A stretch of DNA of 64,000 nucleotides, taken from assembly GCF_000382405.1 (NCBI RefSeq), contig NZ_KB908268.1, forward strand, positions 48,086 to 112,085, read 5' to 3'. The position numbers were made by a program, and so were the translations under genes. The notes under the pieces were generated by a model. It made no database searches and was not told the origin of the DNA. It was given only the letters and a program-made list of their open reading frames with translations. Below, piece after piece: positions 25,106 to 33,683 of this stretch; position 1 is the stretch's first letter, and each line of letters opens with the position of its first letter. The DNA comes from Mycobacterium sp. 141 (GTDB lineage Bacteria > Actinomycetota > Actinomycetes > Mycobacteriales > Mycobacteriaceae).

Positions 25106-25919
25106 GTGCGACGGCGTGCGCGCAATGCACACAACCGCTTAATCGCTGCTCAGGCCGGCTTGTGTGCACAACCGTGCCATTCGTCATGTCAGGCGAAGCT
25201 GTGCTCGACCTGGTCGCGGCTGAGTGTCGGATCACTGCCGGGCACATATGTCGGTACGGTATGCGGCGCCAAGATGGGGTCGACGCCGCCGGCAACTCGG
25301 GCCTGCGCCTGCCGGAACTCCGGAATGGGCCCGGCCGCCACCGCTTGATCCACTCGGTCTCTGGCCATTCCTCCGCGGCGGCCATCAACTCGTACATCGT
25401 TGCCCCATCGACGGATTCACGGATGATGTCAGCGTGCCCGGCATGCCGGGCGAGCTCCTCCACCAGATGCATGGCCACCCAGCGCGGCGACCAGTGTTCG
25501 ATGTCCTTGGGGAACCACGGCACGTCCTGAGGAACCGGGACGGGTGTGTTCACGTCGGCCTCGGCGAACGTTTGCCGGGTGGCGGCGTTCTCTGCCGTCA
25601 GCGCGGCGACCAGACCATCGAGGGTTTCGTCCTCGCGCATCACATGCTGGTCGGCGTACTCGGCCATGATCTCGGCCATCGGCCGCGGGTCTGGCGCCGG
25701 GAAGCCCGGTGCTGACCTGACGCGGTCCGCCCAACTGCGTTGCACCGCGGTGACATGCTTGATCAGGCCGCCCACCGACAGCGCGCTCACCGATGGAGTA
25801 CAGCGGGCCTGCTCGTCGGTGAGGCCGTGGCACACCGCCACGAATGCGTTCTGATTGTGGCGCAGGAACTCGATCAGGCTCTGACGCTCGTCGGCGGCCG
25901 GTGTGGGCAATCCGGGCAT
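25101..25919 (-). CDS. DinB/mycothiol-transferase-like protein with abnormal C-terminus
   Basis: The first 190 or so residues form a DinB-like four-helix bundle (DERQSLIEFLRHNQNAFV start; GGLIKHVTAVQRSWADRV at about 51-68; HLVEELARHAGHADIIRESVDG near 156-177), the fold of mycothiol-dependent transferases, with conserved metal-type histidines (LIKHV, HLVEE, HAGHAD). Relatives normally stop soon after EWPETEWxKxWRP. Here an 80-residue Arg/Ser-rich tail follows, while another frame of the same DNA (25189-25380) reads as ordinary coding sequence ending DQVEHSFA. The tail is probably an artefact of a deletion that joined two genes. Confidence 0.7.
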   Translation of the reverse strand: MPGLPTPAADERQSLIEFLRHNQNAFVAVCHGLTDEQARCTPSVSALSVGGLIKHVTAVQRSWADRVRSAPGFPAPDPRPMAEIMAEYADQHVMREDETLDGLVAALTAENAATRQTFAEADVNTPVPVPQDVPWFPKDIEHWSPRWVAMHLVEELARHAGHADIIRESVDGATMYELMAAAEEWPETEWIKRWRPGPFRSSGRRRPELPAASTPSWRRIPYRHMCPAVIRHSAATRSSTASPDMTNGTVVHTSRPEQRLSGCVHCAHAVAL

Positions 25920-25922
25920 GGT

Positions 25923-26447
25923 TCAGTTCTCCTGGTTGTGGTGTGAATGCGCGTAAAGGTCTCGGATGCACGCGATTTCGGCACCGTGATGGATGGCCTC
26001 CCGGTTGATGTGCAGAATCAGCTCGGTCATCGAGTAGTCGGCCCATTGCCCTTCGGCCGGTCCGATCGGCTTGTTCAGCTCATCGTCGCCGAGGGACCGG
26101 ACTCCGTCGATCCAGACTCGATACGCGGTGTCGAGCTGGGTCAGGGCGGTGGCCGCGTCGGTGGCGTACGGCCAGGACTGGTAGTCGGCGGGCGGGCCGC
26201 CGAAGTGCGCGTAGTTGCGCATGGCGAACACGCCGACGATGACGTGCGCCAGCCGCCACGCGATGGTTGTGAACGGTTCGGGCTGCGGCGGGGGATAGCT
26301 GAAGTCGATGGCGCCGTCGGGATGGACCGTCCAGCAGTCGGGGACCGGCTGCCAGAAGTACTCGGCGTCGGTGAGTCCCTCCAACCGGGGGCGCAGCTGG
26401 TGGATCCAGTGGTAGTCCAACTGATCGGCCAGCGGGTTTCTCTGCAT
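25923..26447 (-). CDS. DinB-family protein
   Basis: A 174-aa DinB-like protein starting MQRNPLADQLDYHWIHQLRPRL; the family residues WRLAHVIVGVFAMRN and the late HHGAEIACIRDLY are visible, including histidines placed for a metal site. The function is probably thiol- or metal-dependent transfer. It diverges from the WYL regulator, with a perfect 17-nt palindrome between them, which suggests that the regulator controls this gene. Only 3 nt separate it from the second DinB gene, so both form one unit. Confidence 0.82.
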   Translation of the reverse strand: MQRNPLADQLDYHWIHQLRPRLEGLTDAEYFWQPVPDCWTVHPDGAIDFSYPPPQPEPFTTIAWRLAHVIVGVFAMRNYAHFGGPPADYQSWPYATDAATALTQLDTAYRVWIDGVRSLGDDELNKPIGPAEGQWADYSMTELILHINREAIHHGAEIACIRDLYAHSHHNQEN

Positions 26448-26469
26448 AAAGCCACCTTTGCACCCATAG

Positions 26470-26486
26470 AGGACAGTTCCTGTCCT
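26470..26486. promoter_or_regulatory. Perfect palindromic operator between dinB gene and WYL regulator
   Basis: AGGACAG-TTC-CTGTCCT is a perfect inverted repeat with a 3-nt spacer, 23 nt from the dinB start on one side and 23 nt from the regulator's ATG (26509) on the other. It is the obvious candidate operator of the divergent WYL protein. Confidence 0.65.
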
Positions 26487-26508
26487 AAGAATGCGGCAGA
26501 CTTTGTCC

Positions 26509-27468
26509 ATGGCTGAAACGACCGGCCGGGTCCTCCAATTGCTCGGCCTGCTGCAGTCGCGTCGCGTCTGGTCGGGGGAGGAACTCTCCGAGCGGCTCGG
26601 CGTTACCGCCCGCAGCGTCCGGCGCGACGTCGAGCGGCTGCGCGACCTGGGATATCCGGTGCACGCCAGCAAGGGGCACGGCGGTGGCTATCAGCTCGGT
26701 GCCGGGGCGGCGCTGCCCCCGCTGCTGCTCGACCCGGACGAAGCTGTCGCGATGGCCGTCTGCCTGCGCCTGGCCGCCGGCGGCAGCGTCGCCGGCGTCG
26801 GGGAATCGGCCCTGCGGGCACTGTCCAAACTCGACCAGGTGATGCCGGCGCGGCTGCGCTCACAGGTAGCGGCGGTGCACGACGCCACCGTCACCCTGGC
26901 ACCCGACTCATCGGACGCGCCGGTCGAACCCGATGTGCTGATGACCCTGGCCCGTGCCTGCCGCGACCGCGAACACGTCGCCGCCGGCTACACCGACGTC
27001 CGTGGCAACGACACGCAACGACGGCTGGAGCCCTATCAGCTCGTCACCACTGGTCGCCGGTGGTATCTGATGGCCTACGACCGCGACCGCGCCGACTGGC
27101 GTACGCTGCGCCTGGACCGGATGTCCGAGGTCAGGGCGCTGGGCAGCACCTTCACACCGCGGGACGCGCCCGACCCGGCCGACTACGTGCGCCGGGCGAT
27201 CAGCGCGTCGCCGTACCGGTATGTGGCCCGGGTGCGGTACCAGGCCCCGCAAGACGTTGTGGCACCGATGTTTTCACCGGCCTCAGCTATCGTCGAGGCG
27301 GACGGGTCCGATGCGTGCATCGTGACCGCCGGAGCCGACGACCCGCAACGCATGGTGATGTACTTCGCCACAGTGGGGCACGATTTCGAGGTGCTTGAGC
27401 CGCGTGAGCTGACCACGGCCGTGCGGGCAATGGCCGAACGCCTGTCCCGGAGCGTTGCACAAACGTAA
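26509..27468 (+). CDS. WYL-domain helix-turn-helix transcriptional regulator
   Basis: A YafY-type regulator, 319 aa from the ATG at 26509 (an in-frame ATG at 26491 is possible). The N-terminal HTH_11 domain (about 1-60) contains WSGEELSERLGVTARSVRRD; the WYL domain lies near residues 140-220 (RLEPYQLVTTGRRWYLMAYD) and the C-terminal WCX domain follows. WYL proteins sense small ligands or nucleic acids and often control divergent DinB genes. A perfect palindrome lies just upstream. Confidence 0.9.
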   Translation: MAETTGRVLQLLGLLQSRRVWSGEELSERLGVTARSVRRDVERLRDLGYPVHASKGHGGGYQLGAGAALPPLLLDPDEAVAMAVCLRLAAGGSVAGVGESALRALSKLDQVMPARLRSQVAAVHDATVTLAPDSSDAPVEPDVLMTLARACRDREHVAAGYTDVRGNDTQRRLEPYQLVTTGRRWYLMAYDRDRADWRTLRLDRMSEVRALGSTFTPRDAPDPADYVRRAISASPYRYVARVRYQAPQDVVAPMFSPASAIVEADGSDACIVTAGADDPQRMVMYFATVGHDFEVLEPRELTTAVRAMAERLSRSVAQT

Positions 27469-27477
27469 GGTCGCTGC

Positions 27478-30400
27478 ATGCCCGTCATCGCCGCGGAGTC
27501 CACGGAATTATTCGTCGGTTCTTCGGATCTACCGGTGCAGCTGGCCCGAGTGACCTACACGGGATGTACCGCTCCGGCGACCGTCCGGGTAGAGGGCGAC
27601 GGCTTGTCCGGGCACGCTGTCGCGGGCCCGGGTGACGGCGTGGTCGAGGTGCCGGTGACCGTGCGCGATCCGATCCCCGGGGAGACGCGCGCCGCCGTGG
27701 TCGACGGACTGGAGTTCGAGTTCACCGTTGCCGAACCGGGCTGGACGATGTACATGATCAGCCACTTTCACTATGACCCGGTGTGGTGGAACACCCAGGC
27801 CGCCTACACCAGCGTGTGGACCGAGGACCCACCCGGCCGGTGCCGACAGACCAACGGCTTCGACCTGGTTCACGCGCATCTGGAAATGGCCCGCCGCGAA
27901 CCGGAATACAAGTTCGTGCTGGCCGAGGTGGACTACCTCAAGCCCTACTGGGATGCCCACCCCGAAGACCGGGCCGATCTGCGCCGGTTCATCGCCGAGG
28001 GCCGCGTCGAGATCATGGGCGGCACCTACAACGAACCGAACACCAACCTCACCAGTCCCGAGACAGCCATCCGAAACTTCGTGGCGGGCATGGGCTTCCA
28101 GCGTGACGTGCTCGGCGCAAACCCCGCGACGGCATGGCAGCTCGACGTGTTCGGACACGATCCGCAGTTCCCCGGCATGGCGGCCGACGCGGGCCTGACA
28201 TCCAGTTCGTGGGCCCGTGGACCGCATCACCAGTGGGGTCCGATGCAGAACGACGGTGACCCCGAACGCATGCAGTTCGCCAGCGAATTCGAGTGGATCG
28301 CCCCGTCGGGTCGCGGGCTGCTGACCCACTACATGCCGGCGCACTACTCGGCCGGTTGGTGGATGGATTCCGCGGCCACGCTGGCCGATGCCGAAGAGTC
28401 CACCTACCGGCTGTTCACCAAACTCAAGCGCGTCGCCCTGACCCGCAACGTGCTGCTGCCGGTCGGCACCGACTACACCCCGCCCAACAAATGGGTCACC
28501 CAGATCCACCGCGACTGGAACGCCCGCTACCTCTGGCCGAAGTTCGTGTGCGCACTGCCCAGCGAGTTCTTCGCCGCGGTACGAGCCGAACTCGACTCCC
28601 GCGGCGGCAAACCCTCGCCGCAGACCCGGGACATGAACCCGATCTACACCGGCAAGGACGTCTCCTACATCGACACCAAACAGGCCAACCGGGCCGCCGA
28701 GGACGTGGTGCTCGATGCCGAACGCTTCGCGGTGTTCGCGAGCCTGCTCGGGGGTGCGGACTACCCGCAGGCGGCGCTTGCCAAAGCGTGGGTGCAACTG
28801 GCTTACGGCGCGCACCACGACGCCATCACCGGATCGGAATCCGATCAGGTCTACCTCGATCTGCTGACCGGATGGCGTGACGCGTGGGAGCTGGGCCGCG
28901 TCGCCCGAGACAATGCGCTGGCGCTGCTCTCTGAGGCGGTGTACGGATCCCTGGTGGTATGGAACCCGTTGGCGCACAAGCGTACAGATCTGGTCACCGT
29001 GCATCTCGACGTGCCGTTGGGTGGCGTGCTGCTCGACACCGACGGCTCCGAGGTGCCCGTTCTGGTCGAACACGGCGGCAGGACCGTGAGCTTTTTGGCC
29101 CGCGACGTGCCTTCGCTGGGCTGGCGTGCCTACCGGTTCGCCGACGGCTCGGTGCAGGGGTGGGAACCGTTGGTGGGGCACACGATCGAGAACGACCGCT
29201 ATCGACTGACGGTCGACCCGGCTCGAGGCGGCGGGGTGGTCTCACTGATCCGGGCCGGCCGCGAACTGATCGCCGACGGAGCGGTGGGCAACGAACTGGC
29301 GGTGTACGACGAATACCCGGCCCATCCGCAAGCCGGTGAGGGTCCGTGGCACCTGCTGCCCAAGGGGCCTGTCGTTTGCTCCTCCAGCGGTGCGGCCGAC
29401 GAAGTCCTTTGCCACCGAAGTGTATTGGGGCAGCGGCTGACCGTGCGCGGCCGCATCGACGGGCTGCTCCGGTATACCCAGACGATCACCCTGTGGCACG
29501 GCCTGGATCGCGTCGACTGCCGCACCACGATCGATGACTTCACCGGATCCGACAAACTGCTGCGACTGCGTTGGCCGTGTCCCGTGCCCGGTGCGCTGCC
29601 GGTCAGTGAAGTCGGCGACGCGGTCATCGGGCGCGGCTTCGGTCTGCTGCATGATCACGAACAGACCGCAGTCGACACGGCACAGCATCCATGGACGCTG
29701 GACAACCCCGCCTACGGCTGGTTCGGTCTGTCCTCGGCGGTGCGTATCAAGGTCGGGGACACGATGCGGGCGGTGTCGGTGGCAGAAGTGGTCACGCCGG
29801 ACCTCATCGCTTCCTCGGATGCAGCTGACCCGCGAGAGCTGATGGTCGCACTCGTCCGTGCCGGGGTGACCGCCACCTGCAGCAGCGCCGACAAACCTCG
29901 CTACGGCAACCTGGCCGTGGATTCCAACCTGCCCGACACCCGGCTCGCTCTCGGCGGACCCAGTGAAAACTCTTTCACTGCAGCAGTTCTCGCCGAAGCC
30001 GATGTCGCCTATAGTGACGAACTCAAACGTCAGCTGGACGCCACCGGATCGGCCAGGGTGTGGGTGCCCGCGACGACGCCACTGGCTGAGCAGTGGGTTC
30101 CCGACGCCGACCTGCGTGCGCCGCGGGCCTTGCCGGTGTTGATCCTGGCCGGCGACCTCACGGCGGTGGTCGACGACCTCGCCGACGCCGAGATCGTCGT
30201 CGACCAGCATGTGCCGACCGAGGCCGAAGCGTTCGAGCAGCGCACGGTTGCGGTGCTCAACCGAGGTGTGCCGGGGTTCGCCGTCGAGCCTGACGGCACC
30301 CTGCACACCTCGCTCATGCGGTCGTGCACCGGCTGGCCGTCGGGCACGTGGATCGACCCGCCGCGAAGGACCGCACCCGACGGTTCTAATTTCCAATTAC

Positions 30401-31629
30401 AGCACTGGACACATACTTTCGACTACGCAGTGGTGGCCGGCGATGGTGACTGGCGTGAGGTCGGCGTCGCCGCGCGCGGGGCGGAATTCAACCGGCCGCT
30501 GCGGGCGGTACCGGCTGGGCGCAGCCCGGCCGGTGGCCTGCCGTCGTGGGGTTCTCTGCTGGAGATCGAGCCGGCCGGACAGGTGCGACTCGACGCGCTC
30601 AAGCCCACCGGCAATCCGTTGTCCTCCGGCAGTGTGCGGCCCGCTGACCCGGCTGGCGGCATCACCGCTCGGCTGGTCGAAATCTGCGGTAAGGCAACCG
30701 ATGTGCAAATCCGATCCGGGCTGCGCTTGGTACCTCTGACACGCCTCACTCTGCTCGAGGAGTCCCGCATGCAGCAGGTACCGCGAGACCAATTGGGGCT
30801 GAGTGGTTTTGAGATAGCAACGGTGTCAACCCGGCTGAACCTGCCCCGGATATTACGTGCGGAGCACCGCGCATTGGCCCCGGAGGCCGAGGCTGTCCAA
30901 CCGCTCTACGCTCGGTACTGGCTGCACAATCGAGGCCCGGCACCGCTGGGTGGCCTGCCAGCTGTGGCGCATCTGCACCCGGAAAGCCTTACCGTGACGG
31001 CGGATTCACCGGTGGTGCTGCACCTTACCGTGGCCAGTGACTGCACCGATGCGCCACTGCACGGCCGGGTCCGGGTGATCGTTCCGCCGGGGTGGACAGC
31101 GGAGCCGGCCGAACTCCCGTTCGTGCTCCCGCCTGACGAACATCTGGAAACGGAGGTGACACTGGGCATGCCGGCCGGCGTCGCACCCGGGCTTTACCCG
31201 ATTCGCGCGGAACTCGTGGTCACCGGAACCGACTCGGCCGCGTTGCCGCCGTCTTGGCGTCAGGTGGTCGAGGACATCTGCGTCGTGACCGTCGGTGAAC
31301 CGGGCGGGAAGGTGCTCAAACTGTGCTCCGAACTGCAGCCGATAGAGGTGAAAGCCGGTGATAACAAACAGCTTTCGGTTGAGCTGGGTACTGATGCCCG
31401 GGCCGCCTTGAGTGCCCAGGCGCACTTGATCAGCCCGTGGGGCACCTGGGACTGGATGGGGCCGGCGGCCGTCGGATTTGAACTTCCGGCAGGTGGGACG
31501 GCGCAGATCGGTTTCGACGTGATGCCGCCCGAATGGATCGAGCCAGGTGAATGGTGGGCGCTGATCAGGGTCGGCTGTGCCGGGCGGCTGTTGTACACCC
31601 CTGCTGTCCGGGTGGTGGTGCACCAGTGA
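27478..31629 (+). CDS. GH38 alpha-mannosidase (Rv0648 type)
   Basis: A 1383-aa glycoside hydrolase family 38 protein. The catalytic zinc site is visible as HFHYDPVWW (H98, D100), the nucleophile region as WQLDVFGHDPQFPGM (about 221-235) and the GAHHDAITG motif near 442-450; the C-terminal half holds the GH38 beta domains. It would cleave alpha-mannosidic bonds, possibly of cell-wall mannans or mannosylated proteins. No signal peptide is seen, so it is likely cytoplasmic. It is the orthologue of Rv0648 by position; the stop overlaps the next gene (GTGA). Confidence 0.92.
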   Translation: MPVIAAESTELFVGSSDLPVQLARVTYTGCTAPATVRVEGDGLSGHAVAGPGDGVVEVPVTVRDPIPGETRAAVVDGLEFEFTVAEPGWTMYMISHFHYDPVWWNTQAAYTSVWTEDPPGRCRQTNGFDLVHAHLEMARREPEYKFVLAEVDYLKPYWDAHPEDRADLRRFIAEGRVEIMGGTYNEPNTNLTSPETAIRNFVAGMGFQRDVLGANPATAWQLDVFGHDPQFPGMAADAGLTSSSWARGPHHQWGPMQNDGDPERMQFASEFEWIAPSGRGLLTHYMPAHYSAGWWMDSAATLADAEESTYRLFTKLKRVALTRNVLLPVGTDYTPPNKWVTQIHRDWNARYLWPKFVCALPSEFFAAVRAELDSRGGKPSPQTRDMNPIYTGKDVSYIDTKQANRAAEDVVLDAERFAVFASLLGGADYPQAALAKAWVQLAYGAHHDAITGSESDQVYLDLLTGWRDAWELGRVARDNALALLSEAVYGSLVVWNPLAHKRTDLVTVHLDVPLGGVLLDTDGSEVPVLVEHGGRTVSFLARDVPSLGWRAYRFADGSVQGWEPLVGHTIENDRYRLTVDPARGGGVVSLIRAGRELIADGAVGNELAVYDEYPAHPQAGEGPWHLLPKGPVVCSSSGAADEVLCHRSVLGQRLTVRGRIDGLLRYTQTITLWHGLDRVDCRTTIDDFTGSDKLLRLRWPCPVPGALPVSEVGDAVIGRGFGLLHDHEQTAVDTAQHPWTLDNPAYGWFGLSSAVRIKVGDTMRAVSVAEVVTPDLIASSDAADPRELMVALVRAGVTATCSSADKPRYGNLAVDSNLPDTRLALGGPSENSFTAAVLAEADVAYSDELKRQLDATGSARVWVPATTPLAEQWVPDADLRAPRALPVLILAGDLTAVVDDLADAEIVVDQHVPTEAEAFEQRTVAVLNRGVPGFAVEPDGTLHTSLMRSCTGWPSGTWIDPPRRTAPDGSNFQLQHWTHTFDYAVVAGDGDWREVGVAARGAEFNRPLRAVPAGRSPAGGLPSWGSLLEIEPAGQVRLDALKPTGNPLSSGSVRPADPAGGITARLVEICGKATDVQIRSGLRLVPLTRLTLLEESRMQQVPRDQLGLSGFEIATVSTRLNLPRILRAEHRALAPEAEAVQPLYARYWLHNRGPAPLGGLPAVAHLHPESLTVTADSPVVLHLTVASDCTDAPLHGRVRVIVPPGWTAEPAELPFVLPPDEHLETEVTLGMPAGVAPGLYPIRAELVVTGTDSAALPPSWRQVVEDICVVTVGEPGGKVLKLCSELQPIEVKAGDNKQLSVELGTDARAALSAQAHLISPWGTWDWMGPAAVGFELPAGGTAQIGFDVMPPEWIEPGEWWALIRVGCAGRLLYTPAVRVVVHQ

Positions 31630-32270
31630 GCGCTTGCGCGAAGAGCCGAGCGGCCCCGATGGGTGTGGCTGCGGTGGTCGCTGGAAAGCCGGTGCTGGTC
31701 AGTGAGATCGACCAACGGGAGGCGATGGTGCGGGCAGGAAACCTTGCGTCGGCGCTGCCGCGTCCTGGTACCAGCGAGGGCAGGCAGCTACGCCGCTGGC
31801 TGACGCAGCTCGTAGTGGCGGAACGGGTCGTGGCGATCGAGGCCGCTGCCCGCCACCCGGACCTCGCCGGGGCCGACACCGAGGACGAGCTGTTGCCGGA
31901 TACGGCCGCGCGCCTGGAGATCGGCAGTGTGGCCGCCGCAGTACTGACCACGCCACTGGCACGGGCGGTGTTTACCGAGGTCACCCGGGCCGTAGAGGTG
32001 AGCGACGAGGATATTGTCGCGTACCACGCCCGTAACCCGTTGCGCTTCGCGGCGAAACCTGGAGTCCAGCAACAGGGCTGGCATGCCAAGCCGGTGCCGC
32101 CGGCGTTCGATCAGGTGCGCGACCGGATCGCCCAGCACCTGTTGGCCGCAGCCCGCCGACGTACCTTCCGGCTGTGGCTCGACGTGCGGTGTGCCGAACT
32201 GGTCGAGCTCGCGGCCGGGTATGAGCATCCGGGGGATCCGCGGCAGCCAGACAACACCCACAAGCATTAG
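31626..32270 (+). CDS. Rv0649-like protein, parvulin/SurA-N-like rather than acyltransferase
   Basis: A 214-aa protein from GTG 31626, which overlaps the mannosidase stop as GTGA. The N-terminal region (AAVVAGKPVLVSEIDQREAMVRAG, then RRWLTQLVVAERVVAIEA) resembles the N-terminal arm of SurA/PpiC chaperones, and the later FDQVRDRIAQHLLAAARRRTFRLWLD helix is also of that type. The M. tuberculosis counterpart has been labelled FabD2, but no GHSxG acyltransferase motif is present here. The first residues VSACAKS come from a short repeat that recurs in this window; an ATG at 31659 may be the older start. The exact role is unknown. Confidence 0.65.
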   Translation: MSACAKSRAAPMGVAAVVAGKPVLVSEIDQREAMVRAGNLASALPRPGTSEGRQLRRWLTQLVVAERVVAIEAAARHPDLAGADTEDELLPDTAARLEIGSVAAAVLTTPLARAVFTEVTRAVEVSDEDIVAYHARNPLRFAAKPGVQQQGWHAKPVPPAFDQVRDRIAQHLLAAARRRTFRLWLDVRCAELVELAAGYEHPGDPRQPDNTHKH

Positions 32271-32272
32271 CG

Positions 32273-33181
32273 ATGAGCACCCTCACCCTTGCCCTGGACA
32301 TCGGCGGAACCAAGGTCGCCGCGGGTCTCGTCGACGCCGACGGCGTCCTGGTGCACCACGCCACCGCGCCGACCCCGGACGGGGACGCCGAGACGATCTG
32401 GGGCGCCGTCGAGACTCTGCTCGTCGACACGCTGCGCCTGGCCGACGGGGCAGTGTGTGGTGTCGGTATCGGATCAGCCGGGCCGATAGACCTGCCGAGC
32501 GGAACCGTCAGCCCCATCAATATCACGCAGTGGCATCGGTTTCCGATCGTCGAACGCGTTGAGTCGGTGTCGCGGTTGCCGGTGCGACTCGGGGGCGACG
32601 GGTTATGCCTGGCGTTGGGGGAGCATTGGCGGGGTGCCGGTCGGGGTGCCCGGTTCATGCTCGGCATGGTGGTGTCGACCGGGGTCGGCGGCGGGCTGGT
32701 GTTCGACGGCGCGCCGTATGCCGGCCGCACCGGGAATGCCGGACACGTCGGACATGTCATCGTTGCGCCGGAAGGCGGGGCGCTGTGTGCGTGCGGCGGG
32801 TACGGGTGTGTGGAGACGATCGCCTCCGGACCGCACCTGGTGCAGTGGGCGCGCGAACAGGGCTGGGCTGCGCCCGAGGGTGCCGACGCCGGGGCGCTGG
32901 CCGCCGCAGCCCTCGCGGGGGAGCCGCTTGCGCACAAGGCTTTTCGACGTGGTGCCACTGCGATTGCGGCGATGATCGCGTCGGTGGGCGCGGTGTGCGA
33001 CCTCGACTTGGTCGTGATCGGCGGCGGGGTGGCCAAGTCCGGGGACCTGCTGTTCACACCGATCCGCGACGCGCTTGCGTGCTATGCCGGGCTGGCGTTT
33101 CTGCGCACGTTGCGCGTCGTGCCTGCCGAACTGGGCGGCGACGCCGGCCTGGTCGGTGCGGCCGCTCTCCTGCGCGCCTGA
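32273..33181 (+). CDS. ROK-family glucokinase
   Basis: A 302-aa sugar kinase with ATP-binding DIGGTK (9-14), a second glycine-rich phosphate motif, STGVGGGLVFDG, an ExxGH-like GNAGHVGH, and the ROK zinc motif CACGGYGCVE. It phosphorylates glucose or a related hexose, fitting the mannosidase two genes upstream. It starts 2 nt after the Rv0649-like gene, so mannosidase, Rv0649-like protein and kinase form one operon as in M. tuberculosis Rv0648-Rv0650. Confidence 0.9.
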   Translation: MSTLTLALDIGGTKVAAGLVDADGVLVHHATAPTPDGDAETIWGAVETLLVDTLRLADGAVCGVGIGSAGPIDLPSGTVSPINITQWHRFPIVERVESVSRLPVRLGGDGLCLALGEHWRGAGRGARFMLGMVVSTGVGGGLVFDGAPYAGRTGNAGHVGHVIVAPEGGALCACGGYGCVETIASGPHLVQWAREQGWAAPEGADAGALAAAALAGEPLAHKAFRRGATAIAAMIASVGAVCDLDLVVIGGGVAKSGDLLFTPIRDALACYAGLAFLRTLRVVPAELGGDAGLVGAAALLRA

Positions 33182-33258
33182 GGCTTCTGCATCTGGAGCT
33201 GCATGTGGGTGCGTCCCCAGTCGCACAGGACCTGCAGCACCGGCCCCAGCGTCATGCC
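33182..33258 (-). pseudogene. Fragment of an HxlR-family regulator C-terminus
   Basis: The minus strand reads MTLGPVLQVLCDWGRTHMQ, the conserved end of HxlR winged-helix regulators (consensus LxPVLxALxxWGxxH). No start or DNA-binding part remains, and the frame runs on into the glucokinase gene. It abuts the truncated DUF1772 gene, a usual divergent neighbour of HxlR genes, so one deletion probably removed both 5' ends. Confidence 0.6.
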
Positions 33259-33535
33259 GTTCTGGTACTTCGCTGCGGCGGCCCCGTTGGTCGGTGTCGC
33301 GTGGCTGGGGCGGTCCCCGCTGGCGATTGCCGCGGTCGCGTTGATGGGTGTGATCATGGTCCTGTCACTGACCACGCTGGTGCCCATCAACAATCGCGTC
33401 GCGGCGTCGGTGGGAGCCGGTCCCGAGGAGACGCCGGTTCGGGAGCTGGCGCATCGGTGGGACCGACTGCATTGGCTGCGGGTGGCCCTGTTGGCCGTGG
33501 CGTTCGTGTTGCTGGTGGTCGCGGGTGCACGCTGA
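33254..33535 (+). CDS. DUF1772-like membrane protein, N-terminally truncated
   Basis: A 93-aa ORF: PFWYFAAAAPLVGVAWLG helix, a second helix (AIAAVALMGVIMVLSLTTL), NNRVAASVGAG, ELAHRWDRLHWLRVALLAVAF as third helix. This is the C-terminal two thirds of a DUF1772 protein, which is usually about 150 residues with four helices. The ATG at 33254 arises at the deletion junction and has no good ribosome binding site. It may be a non-expressed remnant. Confidence 0.6.
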   Translation: MPFWYFAAAAPLVGVAWLGRSPLAIAAVALMGVIMVLSLTTLVPINNRVAASVGAGPEETPVRELAHRWDRLHWLRVALLAVAFVLLVVAGAR

Positions 33536-33542
33536 GCGGCGA

Positions 33543-33601
33543 CGAACGTGCGCATAGTGGCGGTCGGACGCGGTGTGTCGGGTGACAGACGCGCACGTTC
33601 G
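33543..33601. terminator. Wide inverted repeat downstream of the DUF1772 remnant
   Basis: CGAACGTGCGC (33543-33553) and GCGCACGTTCG (33591-33601) are perfect 11-nt complements separated by 37 nt. It could end transcription of the glucokinase unit; no T tract follows, so termination is inferred. Confidence 0.4.
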
Positions 33602-33621
33602 CGGTGCAGGGGACGAGGAAT

Positions 33622-33651
33622 TAGGACGCCAGGCGGGTGCTCGGCTACTCT
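33622..33651 (+). promoter_or_regulatory. Putative rplJL promoter
   Basis: A -10-like TACTCT (33646-33651) has TAGGAC (33622-33627) 18 nt upstream. The start site would be near 33658, giving a leader of about 250 nt before rplJ. Confidence 0.35.
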
Positions 33652-33683
33652 TATCGGGTTCCACCGAAGACCGTCGGTCACCG

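Noticed and set aside
27529..29181. A 550-codon minus-strand frame opposite the alpha-mannosidase
   Set aside because: Antisense shadow; no motif, while the GH38 catalytic residues are intact on the plus strand.
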